Source: Emticicia sp051209875
Lineage (GTDB): Bacteria > Bacteroidota > Bacteroidia > Cytophagales > Spirosomataceae
Length of the DNA: 64,000 bases
NCBI RefSeq assembly: GCF_051209875.1
Contig: NZ_JBNTQY010000004.1
Location: forward strand, 1-64,000
Reading direction: 5' to 3'
Part shown: positions 17,721 to 24,919 of the stretch, in pieces
Position numbering within the stretch: position 1 is the stretch's first letter
How the letters are laid out: the number at the start of each line of letters is the position of its first letter
Translations under genes and position numbers: made by a program
Notes under the pieces: generated by a model
Seen by the model: only the letters and a program-made list of their open reading frames with translations
What the model was told of the DNA's origin: nothing
Database searches by the model: none

Positions 17721-17750
17721 AAGGCTGCTCATTAAAGGCGGCCTTTTTTG
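17721..17750 (+). terminator. Hairpin terminator after the oxidoreductase gene
   Basis: AAGGCTGC (17721-17728) pairs, with one G-U pair, with GCGGCCTT (17738-17745) and is followed by TTTTT. It closes the 14917-17675 unit. Confidence 0.75.
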
Positions 17751-17997
17751 TCTATTATATATTTTTAGCGTTTTAAATTCCATCACTTACAATCTATCAA
17801 ATGGATTTATGAAACTCAAATTTACCATTTAACTGAAGAACAAAGCTCTTGCCTTATTTGAATTTGAAACCTACTCAAAGCTTGTTTTTCAATTTCAAAA
17901 GGGTACAACTTTTTCATCTACTTATAAATTAAATTAATGTATTAGAGATAGTTTTTCTATAAATTGCAAAAAAAATGTACTCTTAAACGAATAGAAA
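17751..17997. other. Intergenic region, nothing recognised
   Basis: AT-rich spacer between the terminator and the TTG-started regulator at 17998. I see no conserved reading frame, RNA gene or clear palindrome in it. It must hold the promoter of the regulator, but no convincing TAnnTTTG box stands out. Confidence 0.4.
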
Positions 17998-18684
17998 TTG
18001 AAGTATTCAAATAATATTATTGATGCACTCTCTATTGACTGTGTAATTTTTGGATTTAAAGAGACACAGCTTTATGTTTTATTAGTGAAGCACGGTATTG
18101 GCCCAACTCTTGGGCAATGGGCATTGCCAGGTAGTTGGATTAGATATAACGAAAGTATTGATGAAGCAGCGAGTCGAATACTTTCTTCTCAAACATCAGT
18201 TGGTAATATTTATCTTGAGCAATTTAAGACTTTCGGCGATTTGGAACGTTTTCCCGATCGACGAGTAATTACGATTGCTTATTATGCCCTTGTGAATATC
18301 GAAAAATTTGAACTTCATGCTGGACCAACAGAGGCGGATGTACAATGGTTTAAAGTTTGGGATGTACCTAAAATGGCTTTTGATCACAAAATTATTTTTG
18401 AAAGTTGCCTAAATTTTCTGAAACACAAAGTGCAACATGAGCCGATTGGATTTAATTTATTACCTCCAAAATTTACACTTCTTCAACTCTTAGAACTTTA
18501 TGAAGCAATACTCAATCAGAAATTAGATAAATCAAATTTCCGTAAGAAATTTTTAAAGATGAATTTATTGGTTGATACCAAAGAACGTCAACAAGATGTT
18601 TCTCATAGAGCCGCCACCCTCTATCGTTTTGATGAAAATATCTATAATAAATTATTGGATAAAGGTTTTATTTTTGAGATATAG
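17998..18684 (+). CDS. Nudix/winged-helix transcriptional regulator (AraR/NrtR type), paralogue 3
   Basis: 228 residues from a TTG start, chosen because the conserved block ALSIDCVIFGFKETQLYVLLVKHG begins about ten residues later and no ATG is available. The Nudix box is again degraded (GSWIRYNESIDEAASRILSSQTSV), pointing to a sensor. The winged helix is at FTLLQLLELYEAILNQKLDKSNFRKKFLKMN. It is closest in style to the protein at 13941. It sits between a sugar oxidoreductase unit and the TetR/hydrogenase region, with no obvious target gene of its own. Confidence 0.72.
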   Translation: MKYSNNIIDALSIDCVIFGFKETQLYVLLVKHGIGPTLGQWALPGSWIRYNESIDEAASRILSSQTSVGNIYLEQFKTFGDLERFPDRRVITIAYYALVNIEKFELHAGPTEADVQWFKVWDVPKMAFDHKIIFESCLNFLKHKVQHEPIGFNLLPPKFTLLQLLELYEAILNQKLDKSNFRKKFLKMNLLVDTKERQQDVSHRAATLYRFDENIYNKLLDKGFIFEI

Positions 18685-18851
18685 CCATTGTTTTAATGTC
18701 GTTTTTTCTGATGAAATATTTTTAAAAATAGAGATAATAATAGCCTTGAGATACAAAGCTAATGAGATAAAATGCTTAAATCGTACAGAAATTACTTTTA
18801 AATAAGCCCCCTTTATCTGTTTTTTATAAAACTAGTACCAAAAATATAAAT

Positions 18852-19493
18852 ATGTCTAATAAATCATCAGATACAAAAAATCGGATTCTTGAAAAAGCGA
18901 TAGAAGCTTTTAATCGCTTTGGTTTTGTCAATATTCGATTACAACATATCGCTGATGAAGCTGGTATTAGTGTCGGAAATTTGGCTTATCATTTCAAAAA
19001 TAAAGATGCAATTCTTGAGGCCATTTATGAGGAATTAGAACAAAGTCAAAAGGATTTGTTATCAGATTTAAAGATTGTTCCTTTGTTTATTAATATTGAT
19101 AAACACATCAGAGATACTTTTGAAATTCAGCAAAAATTTAGCTTTTTTTACTCCGATACTTTTGAGATTCTTCGTAGTTTTCCATTAATCAAAAAGCAAT
19201 ACAGAGAATATACACGATGGTATATTTTACAAATCGAAAATATGCTTGCTTTCAATGTGGCAAGAGGAACATTGGTGCCAGAATCGAAAGAAAGATTACA
19301 CCAAAAACTTGCAGAGCAATATTGGATGACGATGGAGTTATGGTTATATCAAAATCGAATACGCACTTTTGACGAAATAAATATAGAAGAATACGTCTTT
19401 TCGGTGTGGGCTTTGCTCATTCCTTACTTTACTCACTTGGGAAACCAAGAATATAAGCAAATGCACCTTCATGAAAATTTTAATTGGTTTTGA
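18852..19493 (+). CDS. TetR-family regulator 1 of the hydrogenase region
   Basis: 213 residues. The N-terminal TetR DNA-binding domain (about 8-55) contains NRILEKAIEAFNRFGF and the recognition-helix region GISVGNLAYHFKNKDAI. The C-terminal helical domain is unlike known ligand-binding classes that I can name. The protein at 20093 shares the same overall plan and an almost identical recognition helix (ISVGNLAYHYKNKEAI), so the pair should bind the same DNA. The palindromes TTAGAAA-N4-TTTCTAA at 19501, 20793, 20808 and 26445 are the natural candidates. The effector is unknown. Confidence 0.85.
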   Translation: MSNKSSDTKNRILEKAIEAFNRFGFVNIRLQHIADEAGISVGNLAYHFKNKDAILEAIYEELEQSQKDLLSDLKIVPLFINIDKHIRDTFEIQQKFSFFYSDTFEILRSFPLIKKQYREYTRWYILQIENMLAFNVARGTLVPESKERLHQKLAEQYWMTMELWLYQNRIRTFDEINIEEYVFSVWALLIPYFTHLGNQEYKQMHLHENFNWF

Positions 19494-19500
19494 TTTGATT

Positions 19501-19518
19501 TTAGAAATAATTTTCTAA
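19501..19518. promoter_or_regulatory. Operator candidate of the hydrogenase regulon, copy 1
   Basis: TTAGAAATAATTTTCTAA has 7-bp arms (TTAGAAA/TTTCTAA) around four bases. It shares this core with the sites before hucS-like and hypA genes. It begins 7 bases after the first TetR gene ends and lies 139 bases before the small gene at 19657. A second, looser element (GAAAATGTATTTTC) follows at 19523. Confidence 0.6.
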
Positions 19519-19656
19519 TTTTGAAAATGTATTTTCTGCAAAATTACAATATTGGGTATGCAAAAAAATAAAACAAATACTTTGTTTATCAATAATTGCC
19601 TGATTATCAGTTATTTATTAATCGCCTTTCTTATTAAGTGTACCTGTTAATAGATT

Positions 19657-20016
19657 ATGAACTCCTCATTTAAGATAACTGAAAAAATCTATAATAGCCT
19701 TTTGGAGTTATTAAATGATGTGTATTTTATTGATTCAAAAGGAAATATCAATGATTTTCAATTTTATCATGATGATCACTGGTTATCTGATAGTGCTGTG
19801 ATTGATAATCTCATTTATAAAAAAGGAGAATGGAATATCGAGTTGTTGTTTGCTCTCCATACAAATCCTTTGAAATTTATCAAACGTCAAATTGTTTCTT
19901 ACACTTGTCAAAAGAAAGCCAATCTTTCAGCAAGTTTGATGCGGAGAATGGCTGCAAAAGACCAAAGGGGTACGCTAGTTTTAAAAATAGAAGATTTTAA
20001 TATTTGTCCAAATTAG
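19657..20016 (+). CDS. Small protein of unknown family, homologous to the hydrogenase-operon protein at 24596
   Basis: 119 residues, soluble, no signal or membrane segment. I do not recognise the family. About 95 residues align without gaps to the 107-residue protein at 24596: both share a DxHWL/NRWL turn, an aromatic block (GEWNIELLFALHTNPLKF versus GRWYLSIIFISIHNPLRL), a QRGTLVL/TRGNLKL block and the C-terminal NIC-P/Y-N. It lies between the two TetR genes behind an operator-like palindrome. A regulatory or assembly role tied to the hydrogenase is inferred from that context only. Confidence 0.75.
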   Translation: MNSSFKITEKIYNSLLELLNDVYFIDSKGNINDFQFYHDDHWLSDSAVIDNLIYKKGEWNIELLFALHTNPLKFIKRQIVSYTCQKKANLSASLMRRMAAKDQRGTLVLKIEDFNICPN

Positions 20017-20092
20017 ATTGTACTTTTGCTAAAGTAGATTTCATTCATATAGAAAAACCATTCTTTATTACATTTAGCAATTGTTTAGAAAG

Positions 20093-20707
20093 ATGTATAA
20101 TACGAAAGAACGAATAGTTAATGCTTCGATAAAGCTATTTAATGATTATGGAATAGCAAGTGTACGTCTTCAGCAAATTGCCGATGAGATAGGGATTAGT
20201 GTAGGAAATTTGGCATATCACTACAAAAATAAAGAAGCAATTATTAACTCAGTTTATGATAAACTCTTTGAAGATTTTCAGCAAATTCTTGGTGTTTATC
20301 TCAAATCACCCTCTTTTTTAGATTTTGATTCTCAGGTTTCTTCTTATTTTGCTTTCTTTAAAAATTATCAATTTTATATCACCGATTTATTTGCTACTGA
20401 GCATCCACTCCCAGAAGTTCGGCAAAAGTGGCAGGAATTTATGAATAAAATGATTTTTCAAATACGAAAGCGTCTTGATTTTCATGCGAAGAGGGGCGAT
20501 TTACTTCCACAATCTGAGGCTACCTACGATATTCTTGCAGAAGCTATTTGGATGACCATTGTCTTCTGGATTCCACAGCAACAAGTGCGTAATAAGCCTA
20601 TCAATGAGAAGCTTTTTAAGCTTGCTGTATGGAATCATATCAAACCATATCTTACCGAGAAAGGCACTACCGATTTCTCAAGCTTATTGCTCCCAGCTTT
20701 TATTTAA
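20093..20707 (+). CDS. TetR-family regulator 2 of the hydrogenase region
   Basis: 204 residues from the ATG at 20093. A TTG twelve bases upstream would add four residues but is less likely. The TetR domain (NTKERIVNASIKLFNDYGIASVRLQQIADEI, residues about 3-33, then GISVGNLAYHYKNKEAI) is followed by a helical effector domain ending KPYLTEKGTTD. It is a paralogue of the protein at 18852, with which it shares the recognition helix. It is transcribed toward the hydrogenase structural genes, and the 195-base gap holds two palindromes and a promoter box. It may repress or activate that promoter; the sequence does not decide which. Confidence 0.85.
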   Translation: MYNTKERIVNASIKLFNDYGIASVRLQQIADEIGISVGNLAYHYKNKEAIINSVYDKLFEDFQQILGVYLKSPSFLDFDSQVSSYFAFFKNYQFYITDLFATEHPLPEVRQKWQEFMNKMIFQIRKRLDFHAKRGDLLPQSEATYDILAEAIWMTIVFWIPQQQVRNKPINEKLFKLAVWNHIKPYLTEKGTTDFSSLLLPAFI

Positions 20708-20792
20708 GAAACATGATTTTGATCATGTTTTATCTGCTTTTAAAAATAAATATTTGATGTCAAATTCTACGGTTGTTTAGATTTATTCTTAA

Positions 20793-20810
20793 TTAGAAAA
20801 TATTTTCTAA
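20793..20810. promoter_or_regulatory. Operator candidate of the hydrogenase regulon, copy 2 (perfect 18-bp palindrome)
   Basis: TTAGAAAATATTTTCTAA is identical to its own reverse complement. It lies 110 bases before the small-subunit gene and abuts the longer palindrome that starts at 20808, making a tandem pair of sites. Confidence 0.7.
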
Positions 20811-20843
20811 ATTTAATTAGAAAAATTTTTCTAATTAAATTTA
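20808..20843. promoter_or_regulatory. Operator candidate of the hydrogenase regulon, copy 3 (perfect 36-bp palindrome)
   Basis: Two 18-base arms meet at 20825/20826 with no spacer or mismatch; the core is TTAGAAAAATTTTTCTAA. The right arm ends 6 bases before the -7 box at 20850, so a protein bound here would cover the -33 region of the structural-gene promoter. Confidence 0.72.
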
Positions 20844-20849
20844 ATATTT

Positions 20850-20857
20850 TACATTTG
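20850..20857 (+). promoter_or_regulatory. -7 box of the hydrogenase structural operon
   Basis: TACATTTG fits the Bacteroidota TAnnTTTG element. Transcription would begin a few bases on, giving a leader of about 40 bases before the ATG at 20903. The upstream -33 position falls inside the 36-bp palindrome. Confidence 0.6.
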
Positions 20858-20902
20858 AACATCAAATAATACAATTTCAACTCTTTTACTACCTACCGTC
20901 CT

Positions 20903-21886
20903 ATGGCAAACGTTCTATGGTTACAAGGTGGGGCATGCAGTGGCAACACCATGTCTTTCCTCAATGCCGAAGAGCCAACTGTCGTTGATTTAGTCACCGA
21001 TTTTGGCGTTAATATCCTTTGGCATCCTTCTATTGGCTTGGAGATTGGTCACCAAGTAACACATTTACTCGAAGATATTATTCAAGGAAAAGTTCAATGC
21101 GATATTTTGGTCTATGAAGGCAGTATCATTGAAGGTCCACATGGAACTGGTACAATGAACTATTTTTGTGACCGCCCAATGAAAGATTGGGTAAAAGAAC
21201 TTGCTGCCGTAGCAGGTTATGTAGTAGCCATAGGAGACTGTGCCACTTGGGGAGGTATTCCAGCCGTTGCTCCAAATCCAAGTGAATCGACGGGTATGCA
21301 ATTCTTGAAAAAAGAAAAAGGGGGCTTTTTGGGAACAGGGTATAAATCTAAAGGAGGCTTACCTGTAATTAATATTCCCGGTTGTCCTGCTCACCCAGAT
21401 TGGATAACTCAAATACTAGTGGCCATTTCGACTGGAAGAATTGGAGATATCAAAATTGATGAATATCATCGTCCGAGTACATTTTTCACTGATTTTGTGC
21501 AAACAGGTTGTACAAATGTTGTCAATTTTGCCAATAAAGTTGATGGTGGATTTGGTAAAAGAGGAAATGGTTGTTTATTCTATGAAGTGGGCTGTCGTGG
21601 ACCAATGACTCGGGCAAGTTGCAATCGTATTTTATGGAATCGCACTTCGAGTAAAACCCGTGCCAATCACCCATGCTTGGGTTGTACCGAGCCAGGCTTC
21701 CCTCACCATGATTTACAAAAAGGTAGCGTTTTCAAAACCCTTAAATATCTTGGATTCTTGCCGCAAGATGTTCCTGCAGGAAATTCAAAATTAGGGTATT
21801 ATTTAAGAGCAGGTTTTGAAAAAACAATGCACGCTACCGAAACAGTATTTGGCGTGGTAAAATCACACAGTGAAAGTTCAATTTAA
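20903..21886 (+). CDS. hucS: [NiFe]-hydrogenase small subunit, Huc-like group 2a
   Basis: 327 residues with no Tat signal, so the enzyme stays cytoplasmic or at the inner membrane face. It carries the electron-transfer Fe-S clusters. The N-terminus VLWLQGGACSGNTMSFLNAEEP and the segments GDCATWGGIPA, INIPGCPAHPDWI, GCLFYEVGCRGPMTRASCN and HPCLGCTEPGFPHHDL match, from memory, the actinobacterial Huc small subunit almost motif for motif. In the proximal-cluster motif the usual second cysteine of CxGC is Asn (C12, N15). This also occurs in Huc, an oxygen-insensitive enzyme that oxidises atmospheric H2. The large-subunit gene follows after 96 bases. Confidence 0.93.
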   Translation: MANVLWLQGGACSGNTMSFLNAEEPTVVDLVTDFGVNILWHPSIGLEIGHQVTHLLEDIIQGKVQCDILVYEGSIIEGPHGTGTMNYFCDRPMKDWVKELAAVAGYVVAIGDCATWGGIPAVAPNPSESTGMQFLKKEKGGFLGTGYKSKGGLPVINIPGCPAHPDWITQILVAISTGRIGDIKIDEYHRPSTFFTDFVQTGCTNVVNFANKVDGGFGKRGNGCLFYEVGCRGPMTRASCNRILWNRTSSKTRANHPCLGCTEPGFPHHDLQKGSVFKTLKYLGFLPQDVPAGNSKLGYYLRAGFEKTMHATETVFGVVKSHSESSI

Positions 21887-21982
21887 ATTTGAATGATGAA
21901 TTAGTAAAATTAATGGTCTTTTTATTTCATTTCTTAAACTAATTCCCAACACCTAATTCCAAATTTCTAATTAAATTAATCA

Positions 21983-23575
21983 ATGGCAATCTCGAAAGAA
22001 TTAAATATATCACCTGTGGGTCGTGTAGAAGGCGACCTTGATGTAAAAGTTTACATGGAAGATGGGGTCGTAACAAGAGCTCATACCCAAGCAGCCATGT
22101 TTCGTGGTTTTGAGCAAATCATGGCTGGCAAAGACCCTCAATCTGGTCTTATTGTTACACCTCGTATTTGTGGAATTTGTGGCGGTTCTCACCTTTATTG
22201 TGCTTCGTCCGCCTTAGATACTGTTTGGGAAACGACACTTCCGCCCAATGCCTTGTTGCTCAGAGCTTTAGGTCAAGCTTGTGAAACGATTCAAAGTATC
22301 CCACGTTGGTTTTATGCTATTTTTGCAACCGACATGGCCAATAAAAAATTTGCAAATAAGCCTCTTTACTCGGAAGTAGTAAAACGTTGGGCTGCTTATG
22401 TGGGTACTTCTTTTCAAAAAGGTGTTACTGCAAGTGCTTTGCCTGTCCAAGTGTATGCTCTCTTTGGTGGACAATGGCCGCATTCAAGTTACATGGTACC
22501 TGGTGGGGTAATGTCAGCCCCGACTTTAAAAGATATTACAAGAGCCCATGCCATTATGAATCAATTCCGCAAAGATTGGCTCGAAAGCATCTTTTTAGGT
22601 TGCTCAATTGAGCGTTATCGTCAGATAAAAACATGGGATGATATGCTTGCTTGGGTGGAAGAGAATGAAAGTCAGAAAAACTCAGATATGGGTTTATTTA
22701 TCAGAGCAGGTTTGGAATTTGGTTTGCAAAAATTTGGACAAGGTGTAGGTAAATACATAGCTTATGGCACATATATTCATAAAGACCTTTGGAATAAACC
22801 AAAAATTGATACTCGCCAACATGCAGTAATTAGCCCGGGTGGATTTTATGATGGAAAAAACTTCCATGATTTTAATCACCTTGATATTATGGAACACGTA
22901 GGACACGCTTGGTATAAAGATGTCCCTGCTGCTCACCCTTGGGACGAGCCATTACCAACGCCATTGCCATCACAAAATCTTGCAAATTCAGACTTTGGAG
23001 GAAAATATAGTTGGGCTAAAGCCCCTCGTTATACTGGTTATGCTGCCGAAGCAGGGCCTCTTTCGAGAGTAATTATGAATGCCAACCCAAAGAACGAAAA
23101 ACACCAAATTCAAGATCCATTATTCTTGGATATTATGGAAAAAATAGGGCCAAGTGTATTTACTCGTACTTTAGCTCGTTTACACGAAACAGCTCGTTTA
23201 TATGATTATATTGATGAGTGGTTACGACAAATCGACCTTAATGGTGAGTTTTATATCAAACCAACTGAAAAAGACGGCAAAGGTTTTGGCTGTACAGAGG
23301 CCGCCCGAGGAGCCTTAGCCCACTGGATTGAAATTGAAAATGGTGTTATCAAAAACTATCAAGTAATGGCTCCAACCACATGGAATGTTGGACCAAATGA
23401 CGATAAAGGAAACCCGGGCCCAATTGAAGCTGCTTTAGAAGGAACTGAAATTGAAGACCCACACGACCCTGTTGAAGTTGGAATGGTCGCTCGTTCTTTT
23501 GACTCTTGCTTGGTATGTACTGTTCATGCTCATGATGCAAAAAATGGTAAAGAATTAGCAAGATTTAAGTTGTAA
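21983..23575 (+). CDS. hucL: [NiFe]-hydrogenase large subunit, Huc-like group 2a
   Basis: 530 residues holding the Ni-Fe(CN)2CO site. The N-terminal nickel ligands are C63 and C66 in RICGICGGSHLYC, and the C-terminal pair are C509 and C512 in SFDSCLVCTVH. A 15-residue tail after H515 is the expected cut-off peptide, removed by the protease encoded next. ISPVGRVEGDLDVKV, QSIPRWFYAIFA, FGGQWPHSSYMVPGGVMSAPT and GKYSWAKAPRY are typical of group 2a. The likely reaction is H2 oxidation at low concentration with electrons passed to the respiratory chain. No Rieske-type or obvious HucM-like partner is found beside it. A strong terminator follows. Confidence 0.94.
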   Translation: MAISKELNISPVGRVEGDLDVKVYMEDGVVTRAHTQAAMFRGFEQIMAGKDPQSGLIVTPRICGICGGSHLYCASSALDTVWETTLPPNALLLRALGQACETIQSIPRWFYAIFATDMANKKFANKPLYSEVVKRWAAYVGTSFQKGVTASALPVQVYALFGGQWPHSSYMVPGGVMSAPTLKDITRAHAIMNQFRKDWLESIFLGCSIERYRQIKTWDDMLAWVEENESQKNSDMGLFIRAGLEFGLQKFGQGVGKYIAYGTYIHKDLWNKPKIDTRQHAVISPGGFYDGKNFHDFNHLDIMEHVGHAWYKDVPAAHPWDEPLPTPLPSQNLANSDFGGKYSWAKAPRYTGYAAEAGPLSRVIMNANPKNEKHQIQDPLFLDIMEKIGPSVFTRTLARLHETARLYDYIDEWLRQIDLNGEFYIKPTEKDGKGFGCTEAARGALAHWIEIENGVIKNYQVMAPTTWNVGPNDDKGNPGPIEAALEGTEIEDPHDPVEVGMVARSFDSCLVCTVHAHDAKNGKELARFKL

Positions 23576-23643
23576 ATTAGAAAATAGTTATGATATACGG
23601 GATTTAAGAAAGTACCGAATATCAATTAATTTCTAAAATATTT

Positions 23644-23679
23644 AAAAGCCCGTAAATCAAAGTATGTTTACGGGCTTTT
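23644..23679 (+). terminator. Strong terminator after the hydrogenase large-subunit gene
   Basis: AAAAGCCCGTAAA (23644-23656) and TTTACGGGCTTTT (23667-23679) form a perfect 13-bp stem ending in T residues. The maturation-protease gene begins only 19 bases later in the same direction. The hairpin must therefore either reduce read-through or be followed by a hidden promoter; either way it allows more structural protein than maturation protein. Confidence 0.85.
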
Positions 23680-23698
23680 TGTACTAAACATTTTACTG

Positions 23699-24229
23699 AT
23701 GAATATCGCTGAAGAAAACATAGAAGTACTGGACAATAGTATGATTTTAGGTACAAAAACAGCTATTATGGGTTTTGGAAATCCATGTAGAAGTGATGAT
23801 GGGATAGCAATTTATGTGATTGATGAACTCCGAAAAGTAATTGGTGAAGAGCATGAAACAATAACCCTTTTTGATATGGGAACATCGGCCTTTGAAGTAC
23901 TTTTTCAGCTAAAAGGTCATAATAGAATCATTATTGTTGATGCTGTAATCAATACAGGAGAGGTAGCAGGAACGCTCTATAAATTGCCAGCCAGCGAGAT
24001 AAATGCCCAAATCAATGAAGACCCAATGGTTTTTTTACATAGTTTGAAATGGGATCAAGCATTATCTTATGCCAAGAAAATATTACGAGAAGAATACCCA
24101 GAAAATATTGAAGTTTATCTGATTTCGGTTGATAATCTTAAACTGGATATTCAATTGAGCGAGGCAGTTAAAAATGCAGGAAATAAAGTCATTGAATTGA
24201 TAAAAAATGACGTCTTGGGTAGTAGTTGA
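23699..24229 (+). CDS. Hydrogenase maturation protease (HybD/HycI/HupD family)
   Basis: 176 residues. The protease cleaves the C-terminal tail of the large subunit once nickel has been inserted. The family signature GFGNPCRSDDG (residues 25-35) supplies the first acidic nickel ligand, FDMGTSAFEVLFQLKGHNRIIIVDAV the second Asp and, in the later HSLKWDQAL, the His. The N-terminal 18 residues before TKTAIMGFG are an extension over the shortest homologues. It starts just after the terminator and is followed within 60 bases by the unknown small genes of the operon. Confidence 0.9.
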   Translation: MNIAEENIEVLDNSMILGTKTAIMGFGNPCRSDDGIAIYVIDELRKVIGEEHETITLFDMGTSAFEVLFQLKGHNRIIIVDAVINTGEVAGTLYKLPASEINAQINEDPMVFLHSLKWDQALSYAKKILREEYPENIEVYLISVDNLKLDIQLSEAVKNAGNKVIELIKNDVLGSS

Positions 24230-24286
24230 TGTGAAGAAATTGTGCTACGATTATTATTTACAAGTAATGAAATCGAAATAATTGCT

Positions 24287-24595
24287 ATGGAAATTCAACT
24301 AAAAAACGGTCATATTTGGTTTGATAAAGCTACGGTTGAAACACTTTTTGGAGAAGAAGAAAAGGCTAATTTAGTTTATTACCCTGAGCGAAAAACCTTA
24401 CTTTTGGCAGCTCGGTCAAAGACTTTTTTTGAAAAAATGCACAAAGTCAATTGGGTTGTGCTAAAACTGCGAAATCTAAAAGGTGATAAAACCATTTCGA
24501 TTCAAGATCTCATGCTTGATAATGACCTTGACAGCACCGATCGACTTTTGAGTTATGAAATCAAAAATACTGGAATCATTAGTATTGAATTATAG
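24287..24595 (+). CDS. Small unknown protein in the hydrogenase operon
   Basis: 102 residues from the ATG at 24287. A GTG at 24242 would add 15 residues unlike the rest, so I prefer the ATG. The protein is soluble, with no cysteine cluster or transmembrane segment: MEIQLKNGHIWFDKATVETLF at its start, then KTLLLAARSKTFFEKMHKVNW and a C-terminal TGIISIEL. I do not recognise the family. It ends one base before the next small gene (24596), so the two are made together. Placed between maturation protease and TPR gene, it may take part in hydrogenase assembly or association. Confidence 0.7.
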   Translation: MEIQLKNGHIWFDKATVETLFGEEEKANLVYYPERKTLLLAARSKTFFEKMHKVNWVVLKLRNLKGDKTISIQDLMLDNDLDSTDRLLSYEIKNTGIISIEL

Positions 24596-24919
24596 ATGTA
24601 TATCGCTGGTAGCATAAATTTTGATTTTTCAGAGAATCAACGTGGAAACAAGAAGGATTTGGCAATATTTTCCCAAAACCGATGGCTATATAATACAGAT
24701 GTAAAATACTTGGTAGAACATCGAAGCGGCAGATGGTATTTGTCGATTATTTTTATTTCTATTCATAATCCATTGAGGTTGATTTGTAATTATATCAACC
24801 ATTATGAGTCATTAAATAAAGCCGAACTTTACGGTCAATTTTTTCAAAAAGGTATCAGAAAAACTACCCGAGGAAACCTAAAACTTGATGAAAATGCTTA
24901 CAATATTTGCTACAACTGA
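24596..24919 (+). CDS. Small unknown protein in the hydrogenase operon, paralogue of the protein at 19657
   Basis: 107 residues, starting immediately after the stop of the previous gene and overlapping the start of the TPR gene. The aromatic block GRWYLSIIFISIHNPLRL, then KAELYGQFF, TRGNLKL and the terminal NICYN match the protein at 19657-20016 along about 95 residues. There is no signal peptide. One copy in the operon and one copy between the TetR genes suggests a partner pair, for example two subunits of one complex or a structural protein and a regulatory copy. The family is unknown to me. Confidence 0.75.
   Translation: MYIAGSINFDFSENQRGNKKDLAIFSQNRWLYNTDVKYLVEHRSGRWYLSIIFISIHNPLRLICNYINHYESLNKAELYGQFFQKGIRKTTRGNLKLDENAYNICYN

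Noticed and set aside
20559..20780. 73-codon frame overlapping the end of the second TetR gene
   Set aside because: Out of frame with a convincing TetR protein and runs into the intergenic operators; composition-driven.
23580..23642. TTAGAAAATAG after the large-subunit gene as a further regulon operator
   Set aside because: Only one half matches; the other arm (TTTCTAAAAT) is about 40 bases away.
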